A stretch of 64,000 bases of DNA from Aestuariivita sp049276915. GTDB taxonomy: Bacteria > Pseudomonadota > Alphaproteobacteria > Rhodobacterales > Rhodobacteraceae. The first letter of the stretch is position 1, and the number at the start of each line of letters is the position of its first letter. Location: the NCBI RefSeq assembly GCF_049276915.1, contig NZ_JBASXK010000011.1, positions 1 through 64,000 on the forward strand. Reading direction: 5' to 3'. Of this stretch, positions 6,522 through 14,962 are shown piece after piece. A program made the position numbers and the translations under genes. The notes under the pieces are model-generated. The model saw only the letters and a list, made by a program, of their open reading frames with translations. It made no database searches and was not told the origin of the DNA.

Positions 6522-8468
6522 TTACAACTGATCGGGCGCTGTTGCGGCGGTTGCCAGCGACTTTGTTACATCCGCAAGGGTTTGCACGCGGGTCTCTTTT
6601 TCGCCAAGGCGGCGGATGGTGACGGTGCGGTCTTCGACCTCGCGGTGGCCGATAGCAAGAATTACCGGGACTTTGCCCACGGAATGCTCGCGGACCTTGT
6701 AGTTGATCTTTTCGTTGCGGGTGTCGGCTTCGGCGCGCACGCCCACGGCCTGCAGGGCCGCGACGACCTCGTTCACATAGTCATCGGCCTCGGAGACGAT
6801 TGAGGCGACCACAACCTGGCGCGGGGCCAGCCAGAAGGGCAGCTTGCCGGCATGTTCCTCGATCAGGATGCCGATGAAGCGTTCGAAGCTGCCCAGAACC
6901 GCGCGGTGCAGCATGACGGGCCGGTGTTTGCCGCCGTCCGAGCCGATATAGCTGGCATCCAGCCGTTCGGGCAGAACGAAATCCACCTGCAGCGTGCCGC
7001 ATTGCCAATCACGTCCGATGGCATCGGTCAGCACGAATTCCAGTTTCGGACCATAAAAGGCGCCTTCGCCGGGGTTCAGCTCGAACTCGCAACCTGCGGC
7101 ACGCGTCGCTGCCTTGAGGGCAGCTTCGGATTTGTCCCAGACCTCGTCCGATCCCGAGCGCAGATCGGGGCGGTCCGAGAATTTGACCTTGAAGCTTTCA
7201 AAGCCGAGGTCGCGGTAGATGTCGCTGAGGAATTCGATGAAGCGTTTTGTTTCATGCTCGATCTGGGACTCTTCACAGAAGATATGGGCATCGTCCTGCG
7301 TGAAGCCGCGCACACGCATGATTCCGTGCAAGGCACCGCTTGGTTCGTATCTGTTGCAGGAGCCGAATTCGGCCATGCGCAACGGAAGGTCACGGTATGA
7401 TTTCAGTCCCTGGTTGAAGACCTGTACGTGACAGGGGCAGTTCATCGGTTTGAGCGCATTCACCGCCTTTTCGCGGGCGTGCTCCTCGTCCACTTCGACG
7501 ATGAACATATGCTCTTGATACTTGTCCCAATGCCCCGAGGCTTCCCAGAGCTTGCGGTCCACGACCTGGGGGGTGTTGACCTCGACATACCCGCCCGCGC
7601 GCTGCTTGCGGCGCATGTAGTCCTGAAGCGTGGTATAGATCATCCAGCCGTTGGGATGCCAGAAGACCTGCCCCGGGGCTTCTTCCTGCATGTGATAGAG
7701 ATCCATCTCGCGACCCAGCTTGCGGTGATCGCGTTTTGCGGCCTCTTCCAGCATCGTCAGATGGGCCTTGAGCTTTTCCTTGCCGGTGAAGGCAACGCCA
7801 TAGATGCGCTGCAGCATCGCGCGTTTGGAATCTCCGCGCCAATAGGCACCCGCGATGGACATCAGCTTGAATGCATCGCCCGGCACCTGCCCGGTGTGTT
7901 GCAGGTGCGGGCCGCGGCAGAGATCCTGCCAATGGCCGTGCCAATACATGCGCAGCGGCTCATCGCCGGGGATCGCTTCGATCAGCTCGACCTTGTAGGG
8001 CTCGTTATTGGCCTTGTAGAATTCGATCGCGCGCTCACGCTCCCAGATCTCGGTGGTGACGGGATCGCGCTTGTTGATGATTTCCTTCATCTTGGCTTCG
8101 ATCAGGCCCAGATCTTCGGGGGTAAACGGCTCGGAGCGGTCAAAGTCGTAATACCAGCCATTGTCGATGACGGGGCCGATGGTGACCTTGGTGGCGGGCC
8201 AGATTTCCTGCACGGCGCGGGCCATGATATGCGCCAGATCGTGGCGGACCAGTTCATTGGCCTGCTCTTCGTCTTTCATGGTGTGGATGGCGATTTCGGC
8301 GTCGCCTGCGATCGGCCAAGCCAGATCCCAGTGCTGACCGTTCACGGTCGCGCTGATCGCCTTCTTGGCCAGCGAGGTCGAGATGTCCGCAGCCACTTCG
8401 GCCGGGGTGATCCCCGCCTTGAAATCGCGTGCATTGCCATCGGGAAAGGTGAGTGAGATTTGGGCCAT
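6522..8468 (-). CDS. thrS: Threonine-tRNA ligase
   Basis: ThrRS charges tRNA-Thr in the cytoplasm. The 648-residue protein has the usual order: N-terminal TGS domain (1-60), editing domain with HDLAH (near residue 75), class II catalytic core with zinc-ligand MNCPCH and motif 2 (RYEPSGALHG, MRVRGFTQDDAH), and a C-terminal anticodon-binding domain. The start at 8468 has a strong GAGGAGG and matches the family start MAQISLTFPDG; a longer frame to 8570 is not supported. Length and motifs are normal. Confidence 0.97.
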   Translation of the reverse strand: MAQISLTFPDGNARDFKAGITPAEVAADISTSLAKKAISATVNGQHWDLAWPIAGDAEIAIHTMKDEEQANELVRHDLAHIMARAVQEIWPATKVTIGPVIDNGWYYDFDRSEPFTPEDLGLIEAKMKEIINKRDPVTTEIWERERAIEFYKANNEPYKVELIEAIPGDEPLRMYWHGHWQDLCRGPHLQHTGQVPGDAFKLMSIAGAYWRGDSKRAMLQRIYGVAFTGKEKLKAHLTMLEEAAKRDHRKLGREMDLYHMQEEAPGQVFWHPNGWMIYTTLQDYMRRKQRAGGYVEVNTPQVVDRKLWEASGHWDKYQEHMFIVEVDEEHAREKAVNALKPMNCPCHVQVFNQGLKSYRDLPLRMAEFGSCNRYEPSGALHGIMRVRGFTQDDAHIFCEESQIEHETKRFIEFLSDIYRDLGFESFKVKFSDRPDLRSGSDEVWDKSEAALKAATRAAGCEFELNPGEGAFYGPKLEFVLTDAIGRDWQCGTLQVDFVLPERLDASYIGSDGGKHRPVMLHRAVLGSFERFIGILIEEHAGKLPFWLAPRQVVVASIVSEADDYVNEVVAALQAVGVRAEADTRNEKINYKVREHSVGKVPVILAIGHREVEDRTVTIRRLGEKETRVQTLADVTKSLATAATAPDQL

Positions 8469-8612
8469 TTCAGCCTCCTCGTCAGTTTGGCGCCCACGGA
8501 ACGCCCGGTTGCGGGTATATGTGTGGGAAGCGGTGTGGCAGGGGGAGGCTGAGGCGTCAAGAGACAGCATGGCATTGCGCGACGGACGTTGCCGATAGGA
8601 CTCAGGGCGCGG

Positions 8613-8668
8613 GTGAGGGGCCAGCCCCTCACACTCCCCGCCGTATTTTCGGCAAGAAGAAGGAGGGG
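8613..8668 (+). repeat. Dispersed hairpin-plus-tail element, diverged copy
   Basis: An 8-bp hairpin GTGAGGGG (8613-8620) / CCCCTCAC (8625-8632) is followed by CTCCCCGCCGTATTTTCGGC and AAGAAGAAGGAGGGGC. It is a diverged copy of the elements at 17469, 21748 and 30023. It lies between thrS and the MAPEG gene, opposite in direction to both. Confidence 0.55.
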
Positions 8669-8681
8669 CTGGTCGGATCCA

Positions 8682-9092
8682 TCAGCGCGCGGCAAACACC
8701 GCATATGCCATGAGCAGGCAGCACAGCCAGCCAAGGGAGAAGATGATCGGCCGGATCGGCATTCTGGCGTAGCCCGAGATCATGCCTGCCGCGTGGATCA
8801 CGCGCAGCCAGAAAAAGGCGATGGCCGTCCAGTAGGTGAGGGTGGTGAAGCCATCCAGCCGGTCGACCAGCAGCACCAGAATGGCAAAGGGGATGGCCTG
8901 TTCCAGCAGGTTCAGATGCGCGCGGTGGGCGCGGTGGACCCAGGGTCTGAGCTGGGTCAGATCACCCGGGCGGGGGAAGCTATCCGGATCAGCAGGATCG
9001 GAGTTGACGCCGACGATATAGGGGATCCAGAGGGAGGCGGCGAGGATCATCAGACAGGTGAGAATACCGAGTTCGGTGGGGATCTGTTGCAT
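8682..9092 (-). CDS. MAPEG-family membrane protein
   Basis: A 136-residue protein with four predicted membrane helices and the MAPEG layout, including the conserved RAHRAHLNLLEQ segment in the first loop. MAPEG proteins include glutathione-dependent membrane enzymes, but most bacterial members have no assigned substrate. The gene overlaps the stop codon of the ArsR-SRPBCC gene (TAATG, 9090-9094), so the two are probably translationally coupled. The start MQQIP is fixed by this overlap. Confidence 0.88.
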   Translation of the reverse strand: MQQIPTELGILTCLMILAASLWIPYIVGVNSDPADPDSFPRPGDLTQLRPWVHRAHRAHLNLLEQAIPFAILVLLVDRLDGFTTLTYWTAIAFFWLRVIHAAGMISGYARMPIRPIIFSLGWLCCLLMAYAVFAAR

Positions 9093-9835
9093 TACATTGC
9101 CGCCTTCAGAGCTGTGCCGGTTTCCAGGTAGGATTTGAGGGAGGCCGCCAGACGGGCCCAGCCTTCTGCAAAGCCTTCCTGGCCGGGAGCCATGTCGTAA
9201 TGCTCGATGGTCAGCATGCAGGTTTCGCCCTGCGGTTCGATCAGATAGACCATGTGGCTTGCCGGTGCGTCGGGCCCCATGAACAGCGGCTCGAAGGTCA
9301 TGGCGATGCGGGTTTTCGGGTCCATTTCCGTGGTGACCTGGCGCAGCATCGCTTCGCCATCCGGTTTGATGAATTCGGTCACGTTGTCGGGGCGCGCATC
9401 GCCGCGCACCTGGTTGCACATGAAGTGATAGGCGGCCATCTGGTCGGCTTTGGTCAGGGCGTCCCAAAGGGCATCCTGCGTGCAGCGGATGAAGGTTTGC
9501 ATCATGAAATCGGGTTTTGCCATATCGGTCCTTCTTTCTAACTGGGCTTTGAGATCACTCAGGGCCTGCGTCTGGGGTCGCAGAAAGGGTGCGATCCAAC
9601 GGTCGAGTATCTCCTGCAGGGGAAAGGCGTTCAGATAGTGATATTTGAACCGCCCCTGTTTGCGTGTGACGATGAGATGGGCGTCCTCGAGAATCTTGAG
9701 GTGCTTCATGACCCCGAAACGGGTCATGTCCAGTTGCCCCTCCAGATCGGATAGGCTTTGCCCGTCCTTGCGGCGCAAACTGTCAAGCAGCGCGCGCCGG
9801 GCGGGGTCGTTGAGGGCTTTGAAAAGATCGTCCAT
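9092..9835 (-). CDS. ArsR-type regulator fused to an SRPBCC (AHSA1) domain
   Basis: The 247-residue protein has an N-terminal winged helix of the ArsR family (MDDLFKALNDPARRALLDSL to about residue 100) joined to a C-terminal AHSA1/SRPBCC ligand-binding fold (about 105-247, FMMQTFIRCTQDALWDALT). Separate ArsR and AHSA1 genes often form operons; here they are one polypeptide, so ligand binding could directly control DNA binding. No metal-binding cysteine pair is evident in the ArsR part. It is coupled to the MAPEG gene and may regulate it. Confidence 0.88.
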   Translation of the reverse strand: MDDLFKALNDPARRALLDSLRRKDGQSLSDLEGQLDMTRFGVMKHLKILEDAHLIVTRKQGRFKYHYLNAFPLQEILDRWIAPFLRPQTQALSDLKAQLERRTDMAKPDFMMQTFIRCTQDALWDALTKADQMAAYHFMCNQVRGDARPDNVTEFIKPDGEAMLRQVTTEMDPKTRIAMTFEPLFMGPDAPASHMVYLIEPQGETCMLTIEHYDMAPGQEGFAEGWARLAASLKSYLETGTALKAAM

Positions 9836-9949
9836 GGCGATGAATATAGGTTACTTAAAGGTCACGTGACAATATGGTAACTTGTAATGGCACTGTTGCC
9901 CCGCTCAACCCCTTGTGCACAATGGGGAAAAATTCGGGAGGAGAAGGTG

Positions 9950-10768
9950 ATGGAAACCAGTTGGGCACGGCTGAAAGCGCATGAGCTGCGGGATCTGGCG
10001 GCACAGGATGCGGTGGTGATTCTGCCCGTGGCGTCGATCGAGCAGCACGGGCCGCATCTGCCGGTGATGACCGACACCCGGATCGGCGAAGAGATGGCGC
10101 GGCGGGCGGCGGAAAAGGCCTGGGCCAAGCGGCCCACGATCTGGACGCCGGTGATGTGGGCGGGGCTGAGCGAGCATCACATGGATTTCGGTGGCACGCT
10201 GACAGTGACGCCCGCCACCTTCCGGGCGGTGATCATCGACCTGATCGCGGCGATCCGGAGGGCAGGGTTCCGGCATATCCTGATCTCGAATTCGCATGGC
10301 GGCAACATCATCCCCTGCAAGCAGATCCTGGACGAGATTTCGCCCGGGCTGGACGGCGTCGTTGTCTTTGCCACCTATGCCACCGAGGCGGGCGAGGCAT
10401 TCGGTGCACCGCTGGAGGATCAGCCCAACATCATGCATGCCTGCGAGGCGGAAACCTCGATGATGATGGTCTGCGCGCCCGAGACGGTGGATGACAGCGA
10501 TCTGGCGGCGCATAACGTGCCCTTTGGCAATGGTCCGGATTTTCTGGCGGCAGGCAAGGCGGCGTACCGTTGGCGGCCCCTGGCCCATGCCACGCCCAAC
10601 GGCGTGCTGGGGATGCCCGAGAAATCGACGCCCGCCAAAGGCGAGGCGCTTTTGGAAATCGGGTCTCAGGCGCTGGCCGATCTGATCACCGATCCCGAGA
10701 CCTGGGCCGATGTGCAGGATCTGCGCGGAGCGGGCACAGGCGGCGTGCCCTTTGCGGGGCGCAGATGA
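9950..10768 (+). CDS. Creatininase-family amidohydrolase
   Basis: The 272-residue protein shows the creatininase fold signatures: SIEQHGPHLPVMTDT (E31, H33, D42), SNSHGGN (H116) and the HACEAETS motif that supplies another metal-ligand glutamate. These bind two metals for hydrolysis of cyclic amides or related substrates. The family includes creatinine amidohydrolase and peptidases of cofactor maturation, so the substrate is unknown. GGAGGAG precedes the start at 9950. The next gene begins inside its stop codon, indicating an operon with the alpha/beta hydrolase. Confidence 0.88.
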   Translation: METSWARLKAHELRDLAAQDAVVILPVASIEQHGPHLPVMTDTRIGEEMARRAAEKAWAKRPTIWTPVMWAGLSEHHMDFGGTLTVTPATFRAVIIDLIAAIRRAGFRHILISNSHGGNIIPCKQILDEISPGLDGVVVFATYATEAGEAFGAPLEDQPNIMHACEAETSMMMVCAPETVDDSDLAAHNVPFGNGPDFLAAGKAAYRWRPLAHATPNGVLGMPEKSTPAKGEALLEIGSQALADLITDPETWADVQDLRGAGTGGVPFAGRR

Positions 10769-11505
10769 CGCCGCATCTGCAGACCTCGCAGGGCCGCAGC
10801 CTGGCCTATCACAAGAGCGATGGCGCGGGGCCGACCGTGGTGTTTCTGGGCGGGCTGAAATCCGACATGGAGGGCACCAAGGCCATCTATCTGCAGGACT
10901 GGGCGCGCGCGCGCGGGCAGGCCTTCCTGCGGTTTGACTATTCGGGTCATGGAGAGAGTTCGGGCCGGTTCGAGGACGGCTGCATCGGCGACTGGCATCA
11001 CGATACGCTGGCCATGATCGACGCGCTGACCGATGGGCCGCTGATTGTCGTGGGGTCGTCGATGGGGGGCTGGCAGGCGCTGTTGCTGGCGCGCGCGCGG
11101 CCCGATCGGATCGCCGGGATGGTCACCATCGCCGCCGCGCCGGATTTCACCGAGGATGGCTATTGGGCCAGTTTTTCGCAGGCCGAGAAAGAGGCATTGG
11201 AGCGCGTGGGACATGTGGAACGGCCGTCCGATTACATGGAGCCCTATATCATCACCAGACGCATGATCGAGGATGGCCGCGCACATCTGGTCCTGCGCGC
11301 TCACCTGTCGCTGCCGTTTCCGGTGCGCTGTCTGCAAGGAACAGTCGATACGGCGGTCAGTACCGAGACGGCGTTGCGGTTGCTGGAACATGCGGACTGT
11401 CCGGATATGCGCCTGACGCTGGTCAAGGACGCGGATCACCGGTTCTCGGATGGCCCCTGTCTGGGGCTGATCGAAGCCGCGGTGGCCGAGTTGAGCCACC
11501 TGTGA
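10765..11505 (+). CDS. Alpha/beta hydrolase
   Basis: A 246-residue alpha/beta hydrolase with oxyanion region FLGGLKSDMEG, FDYSGHGES strand, nucleophile elbow GSSMGG (Ser99) and a late DADHRFSD that supplies the catalytic histidine. The sequence resembles the ABHD10/palmitoyl thioesterase-like group found in alphaproteobacteria. It starts in an ATGA overlap with the creatininase-family gene. The substrate is unknown; an ester or thioester is likely. Confidence 0.88.
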   Translation: MTPHLQTSQGRSLAYHKSDGAGPTVVFLGGLKSDMEGTKAIYLQDWARARGQAFLRFDYSGHGESSGRFEDGCIGDWHHDTLAMIDALTDGPLIVVGSSMGGWQALLLARARPDRIAGMVTIAAAPDFTEDGYWASFSQAEKEALERVGHVERPSDYMEPYIITRRMIEDGRAHLVLRAHLSLPFPVRCLQGTVDTAVSTETALRLLEHADCPDMRLTLVKDADHRFSDGPCLGLIEAAVAELSHL

Positions 11506-11509
11506 GGTC

Positions 11510-12148
11510 ATGAGCATGCGCCGCCCCGCCTCGATGTGGAGCCTTGAGGCATTGGGCCGGGTGCGCCTGTCGCGCCATTTCTACATGCGCGAGTTCCTGT
11601 ATTCCGAGATCGGGAATTTCCACCAGATCCAGAACATCCCCGATGACCCCGATCTTGCGATCGAAACTGGTCGCGCGCTGTGCCGGACATTGCTTGATCC
11701 GCTGGAAGACACGTTCGGACGGGTCGCGCTGCGTTCGGGTTATCGCTCGCGCCGGCTCAATGCCTTTGGCAATCAGCACAAGCTGAACTGCGCGCGCAAT
11801 GACAATCCGCTGGAATGCCATATCTGGGACCGGGCCTCGGGAGAGGATGCGGTGGCGGGGGCCTCGATCGTGATCCCGTGGTTTGCCGATCAATATGATC
11901 AGGGCCGCGACTGGCGTGATCTGGCGTGGTGGATGCATGATCATCTGGCCTATTCCGAGATCTGGTTTTTCCCGAAGCTTTGTGCGTTCAATCTGGTCTG
12001 GCGGCCCCGGCCCAAACGGCGCATCGACAGCTATATCGCGCCAAGGGGCACGCTTTTGAAAGCCGGGGCCGAGCCGGGCGAGTCTCTGGCTGTGCGTCAG
12101 GCGCGCTATGGCGATTTCCCGCGCTTTCAGAGCCACGGTCCGGGCTGA
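11510..12148 (+). CDS. Peptidase M15-like protein
   Basis: The 212-residue protein begins LSRHFYMREFLYSEIGNF and contains LRSGYRSRRLNAFGN, the pattern of M15/D-Ala-D-Ala carboxypeptidase-like domains, in which SGYRS is typical. The usual zinc motif SxHxxGxAxD is not clear; the region CARNDNPLECHIWDRAS may be its counterpart, so catalysis is uncertain. There is no signal peptide. It starts four bases after the alpha/beta hydrolase stop and is likely cotranscribed. Starts at 11510 and 11516 are both possible. Confidence 0.65.
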   Translation: MSMRRPASMWSLEALGRVRLSRHFYMREFLYSEIGNFHQIQNIPDDPDLAIETGRALCRTLLDPLEDTFGRVALRSGYRSRRLNAFGNQHKLNCARNDNPLECHIWDRASGEDAVAGASIVIPWFADQYDQGRDWRDLAWWMHDHLAYSEIWFFPKLCAFNLVWRPRPKRRIDSYIAPRGTLLKAGAEPGESLAVRQARYGDFPRFQSHGPG

Positions 12149-12233
12149 ATGCTGCATTTGCACCTTGCCCGGAGAGCGCGTTTCCAGCATCACTTGCAAA
12201 ACTGAGCGGCCTTGAACGGGAGAGGGCAGGCAG

Positions 12234-12944
12234 ATGGCAGAAGCGGTGGTTCTGATCCCTGATCTGATGTGCGATGCCCGTATTTTCGAACATCAAATCA
12301 ATGCCTTGTCTTCCGAATGCGCGGTGACGATTGCCGCCCCGGTTTCAGGAGAGCGCATCGAAGAGATGGCCTCGGCCATTCTGGACGGGGTGCCGCGCCG
12401 CTTTGCCCTGGCGGGCTTGGGCCTTGGGGCGACGGTGGCCCTGGAAGTGTTTCGACGTGCGCCTGAACGGGTGAGCCGCCTGGCTCTGATCAGCGTTGAT
12501 CCCCAGGCCGAGATCCCGGCCAAGGCCGCCGAGCGTGAGCTTTTGATTGCCCGCGCCCGGGCGGGGCGTCTGGAGGAGGTGGCATTGCAGCTTTGGGGGC
12601 CTGACCCCGTGGCGCAGGGCCTGCAGCGCATGGAGATCCAGGGCTGCTTGCGCCGGATGGCGACCGAGCTGGGCCCGGATCTGTTCCTGCGCCAGGCCCG
12701 TGCCCTGCAGCGCAGGCGCGACTATCAGGGCGAGTTGCGGCGCATCAAGGTTCCGACAATGGTGATTGGAGGGCTCGAGGATCGTGCGATCCCCGCCAAA
12801 CGCCAGCAGTTCATGGCCGATCTGATCCCACGCGCGACGTTGCGCCTGATTGAAGGGGCCGCGCGGTTTCCGGTTCTCGAGACCCCCGAAGCCATGACAG
12901 AAACCCTGGCGGATTGGCTGGCACTGCCCCTGGTTCTTGGCTGA
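12234..12944 (+). CDS. Alpha/beta hydrolase-fold protein lacking catalytic Ser and His
   Basis: The 236-residue sequence follows the alpha/beta hydrolase fold: LIPDLMCDARIF, a nucleophile-elbow region, LALISVDP, the acid-strand MVIGGLEDRAIP and a C-terminal loop. The elbow reads GLGLG, with Gly63 where the serine of GxSxG should be. The expected GAGH(F/M)P reads GAARFP, with Arg211 where the histidine should be. Two of three triad residues are therefore missing, so it is probably not a hydrolase but a binding or regulatory protein. The frame is intact. Confidence 0.8.
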   Translation: MAEAVVLIPDLMCDARIFEHQINALSSECAVTIAAPVSGERIEEMASAILDGVPRRFALAGLGLGATVALEVFRRAPERVSRLALISVDPQAEIPAKAAERELLIARARAGRLEEVALQLWGPDPVAQGLQRMEIQGCLRRMATELGPDLFLRQARALQRRRDYQGELRRIKVPTMVIGGLEDRAIPAKRQQFMADLIPRATLRLIEGAARFPVLETPEAMTETLADWLALPLVLG

Positions 12945-12953
12945 GGCGGGACG

Positions 12954-13562
12954 TCAGCCCGGGGCTGTCCTGGGGCCCAGACCCAGTTCCCGACGCTCGC
13001 TCTGGCTCAGCACTTTGGGTGTGCGCACGGGCAGGCGCGTCTGTGGATCAAAGAACGGGGTATCGCGCCAGTCTCCGCTGATCAGGCCCGAGAGCGAGCG
13101 CACGGCGATCGGCCAGACCATGCGCATTGCATGCCGATGACCGCGTTTGCCGCCCGGTTTGGGGACAAAGGCTTTGACACGCACCGGACCTGCCTGTCGA
13201 GGGCTGTCGAGCCGTTCGACGCGCAGGCCGACCATGCTCAGACGTGGCGTGGCGACCGTGTTGAACATCGGTGTCTGACAGCATCCCGCATACCAGCGCA
13301 GCAGGCCGGTGGGGTAGAGGCGCAACAGCGCCAGATGCTCGGCCCCGGTGTCTATCGAGATATCCGAGGGGCTGACCTGCACTATATGAAGCCCCGAGGT
13401 TTCGGGGTCCGGTTGGCCAAGATAGACGTCCGCGGCGCGACAATCGGCACAAAAGCACTGAAGGTGAACGCCGCTCTGTGGTGACAAAGCGGCGACATGA
13501 CCGGAAAACCGGCCGCAATTGCACGAGAACCGCGTGTCTTGCCCGGTTCCCGCCACGCTCAT
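12954..13562 (-). CDS. DUF6151 (GFA-like) cysteine-rich protein
   Basis: The 202-residue protein has paired cysteines CNCG (near 14-17), CFCADC (near 36-41) and AGCC (near 93), resembling the zinc-binding pattern of glutathione-dependent formaldehyde-activating (GFA) proteins but longer. It fits DUF6151 as remembered from Rhodobacteraceae. It overlaps the end of phaZ (ATGA, 13559-13562) and is likely translated with it. The function is unknown; zinc binding is inferred from the cysteines. Confidence 0.7.
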   Translation of the reverse strand: MSVAGTGQDTRFSCNCGRFSGHVAALSPQSGVHLQCFCADCRAADVYLGQPDPETSGLHIVQVSPSDISIDTGAEHLALLRLYPTGLLRWYAGCCQTPMFNTVATPRLSMVGLRVERLDSPRQAGPVRVKAFVPKPGGKRGHRHAMRMVWPIAVRSLSGLISGDWRDTPFFDPQTRLPVRTPKVLSQSERRELGLGPRTAPG

Positions 13563-14848
13563 GCGGCGGCATTTTTATTCGCTGGTTTCTTGGTCTTCGA
13601 CGTGGATTTGGCCGGCGCACCGCTATTGGCGTCGATGAAGGCCAGAACCAGGGGGCGGATGTTGTCGCGCCAGCTGCGGCCTGCGAAGATGCCGTAATGG
13701 CCCGCACCCGGTTCAAGGTGGCTGGCTTTTTTGGACGCCGGCAGGCCTGTACACAGATCAAGCGCGGCGACACATTGGCCCGGAGCCGAAATATCGTCAT
13801 TCGCCCCTTCGACGGTTTTCACCGCAACCGAGGTGATCTTGCCGATATCGACCTTGTGGCCATCCACCACGAATTCGTTCTTGGCGATTTCACGGTTCTT
13901 GAACACCCGTTCGACCGTCGAGAGATAGAACTCTGCCGTCATGTCCATGACCGCCAGATACTCATCATAAAAGCGGTTATGGGCATCATGATCCGTGGCC
14001 TCGCCTTTGGAGGCCCGGGTGATCTGGTCCATGAAAGCCTGCGTGTGACGTTCGCCGTTCATCGACATGAACGAGGCCAGTTGCAGCAGGCCGGGATAGA
14101 CCATGCGGCCCACGCCGGGATACTTGAAGCCGACGCGCTGGATCATGGTTTCTTCCAGCTGGCCCATGGTGACGCGACGGCCGAAATCGGTGACTTCGGT
14201 CGGGGTTGCGTCCGGGTCAATCGGGCCGCCGATCAGGGTCAGCGTAAGCGGTTGCGCGTCCGGGTCCTGCTCGGCCAGATAGGCGGTTGCGGCCAGTGTC
14301 AGAGGGGCAGGCTGGCAGACCGCGATCACATGGGTGTCTGGTCCCAGTTCGCGCATGAAATCGACCAGATAGAGCGTGTAATCCTCGACATCGAACTTAC
14401 CTGCGCTGACCGGGATGTCGCGCGCGTTGTGCCAGTCGGTGATATAGACTTCGCAATCCACCAGCAGCGATTTCACGGTCGAGCGCAGAAGCGTCGCATA
14501 GTGACCCGACATCGGAGCCACCAGCAGCACCTTGCGTGGATTGGGGGTGCGGCCTGTCACATTGAAATGGATCAGATCGCCGAACGGGCGTTCAACCACG
14601 GTTTCGATATTGACCAGATGGTCGCGACCATCTTCGCAGGTAAAGGTGCGAATGCCCCAGTCCGGCTTGACCGTCATGCGCTTGAACGTACGCTCGGTCA
14701 CGGCACCCCAGGCGGCCATCCATTGCAGGCCGGGATTGGGAAACATAGAAAAGACCGGATAGGACGCCATGGCTGTTGCGGTCGCGCCCAGCCACTGGTT
14801 AGTATTGCGGGCCGTTTCCATGAGATCATATGTCACCATGTAACGCAT
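13559..14848 (-). CDS. phaZ: Intracellular polyhydroxyalkanoate depolymerase
   Basis: PhaZ degrades stored polyhydroxybutyrate granules. The 429-residue protein matches the intracellular PhaZ1 family, with the cysteine-type active-site motif VCQPAP (Cys178) and the surrounding DTHVIAVCQP context. Its C-terminus ends in a basic Lys/Ala tail like those of granule-associated proteins. It is transcribed away from phaC across a 114-base gap holding a PhaR-type box, so synthesis and breakdown share a control region. Confidence 0.95.
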   Translation of the reverse strand: MRYMVTYDLMETARNTNQWLGATATAMASYPVFSMFPNPGLQWMAAWGAVTERTFKRMTVKPDWGIRTFTCEDGRDHLVNIETVVERPFGDLIHFNVTGRTPNPRKVLLVAPMSGHYATLLRSTVKSLLVDCEVYITDWHNARDIPVSAGKFDVEDYTLYLVDFMRELGPDTHVIAVCQPAPLTLAATAYLAEQDPDAQPLTLTLIGGPIDPDATPTEVTDFGRRVTMGQLEETMIQRVGFKYPGVGRMVYPGLLQLASFMSMNGERHTQAFMDQITRASKGEATDHDAHNRFYDEYLAVMDMTAEFYLSTVERVFKNREIAKNEFVVDGHKVDIGKITSVAVKTVEGANDDISAPGQCVAALDLCTGLPASKKASHLEPGAGHYGIFAGRSWRDNIRPLVLAFIDANSGAPAKSTSKTKKPANKNAAA

Positions 14849-14927
14849 CGGGAACTCCTAAAAAGACGACCCTGATGAAAAGGTCGGACTATTCGTCGCT
14901 TTGCCTCCCAAGCCCTGCGACAGTATT

Positions 14928-14938
14928 CTGCACTGCAG
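14928..14938. promoter_or_regulatory. PhaR-type box between phaZ and phaC
   Basis: CTGCACTGCAG matches the CTGC-N3-GCAG site described for PhaR of Paracoccus and Rhodobacter. It lies 24 bases before the phaC start, within the divergent phaZ-phaC region. Confidence 0.65.
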
Positions 14939-14962
14939 AGAGAGTAGGGGGAATTCGTTAAG

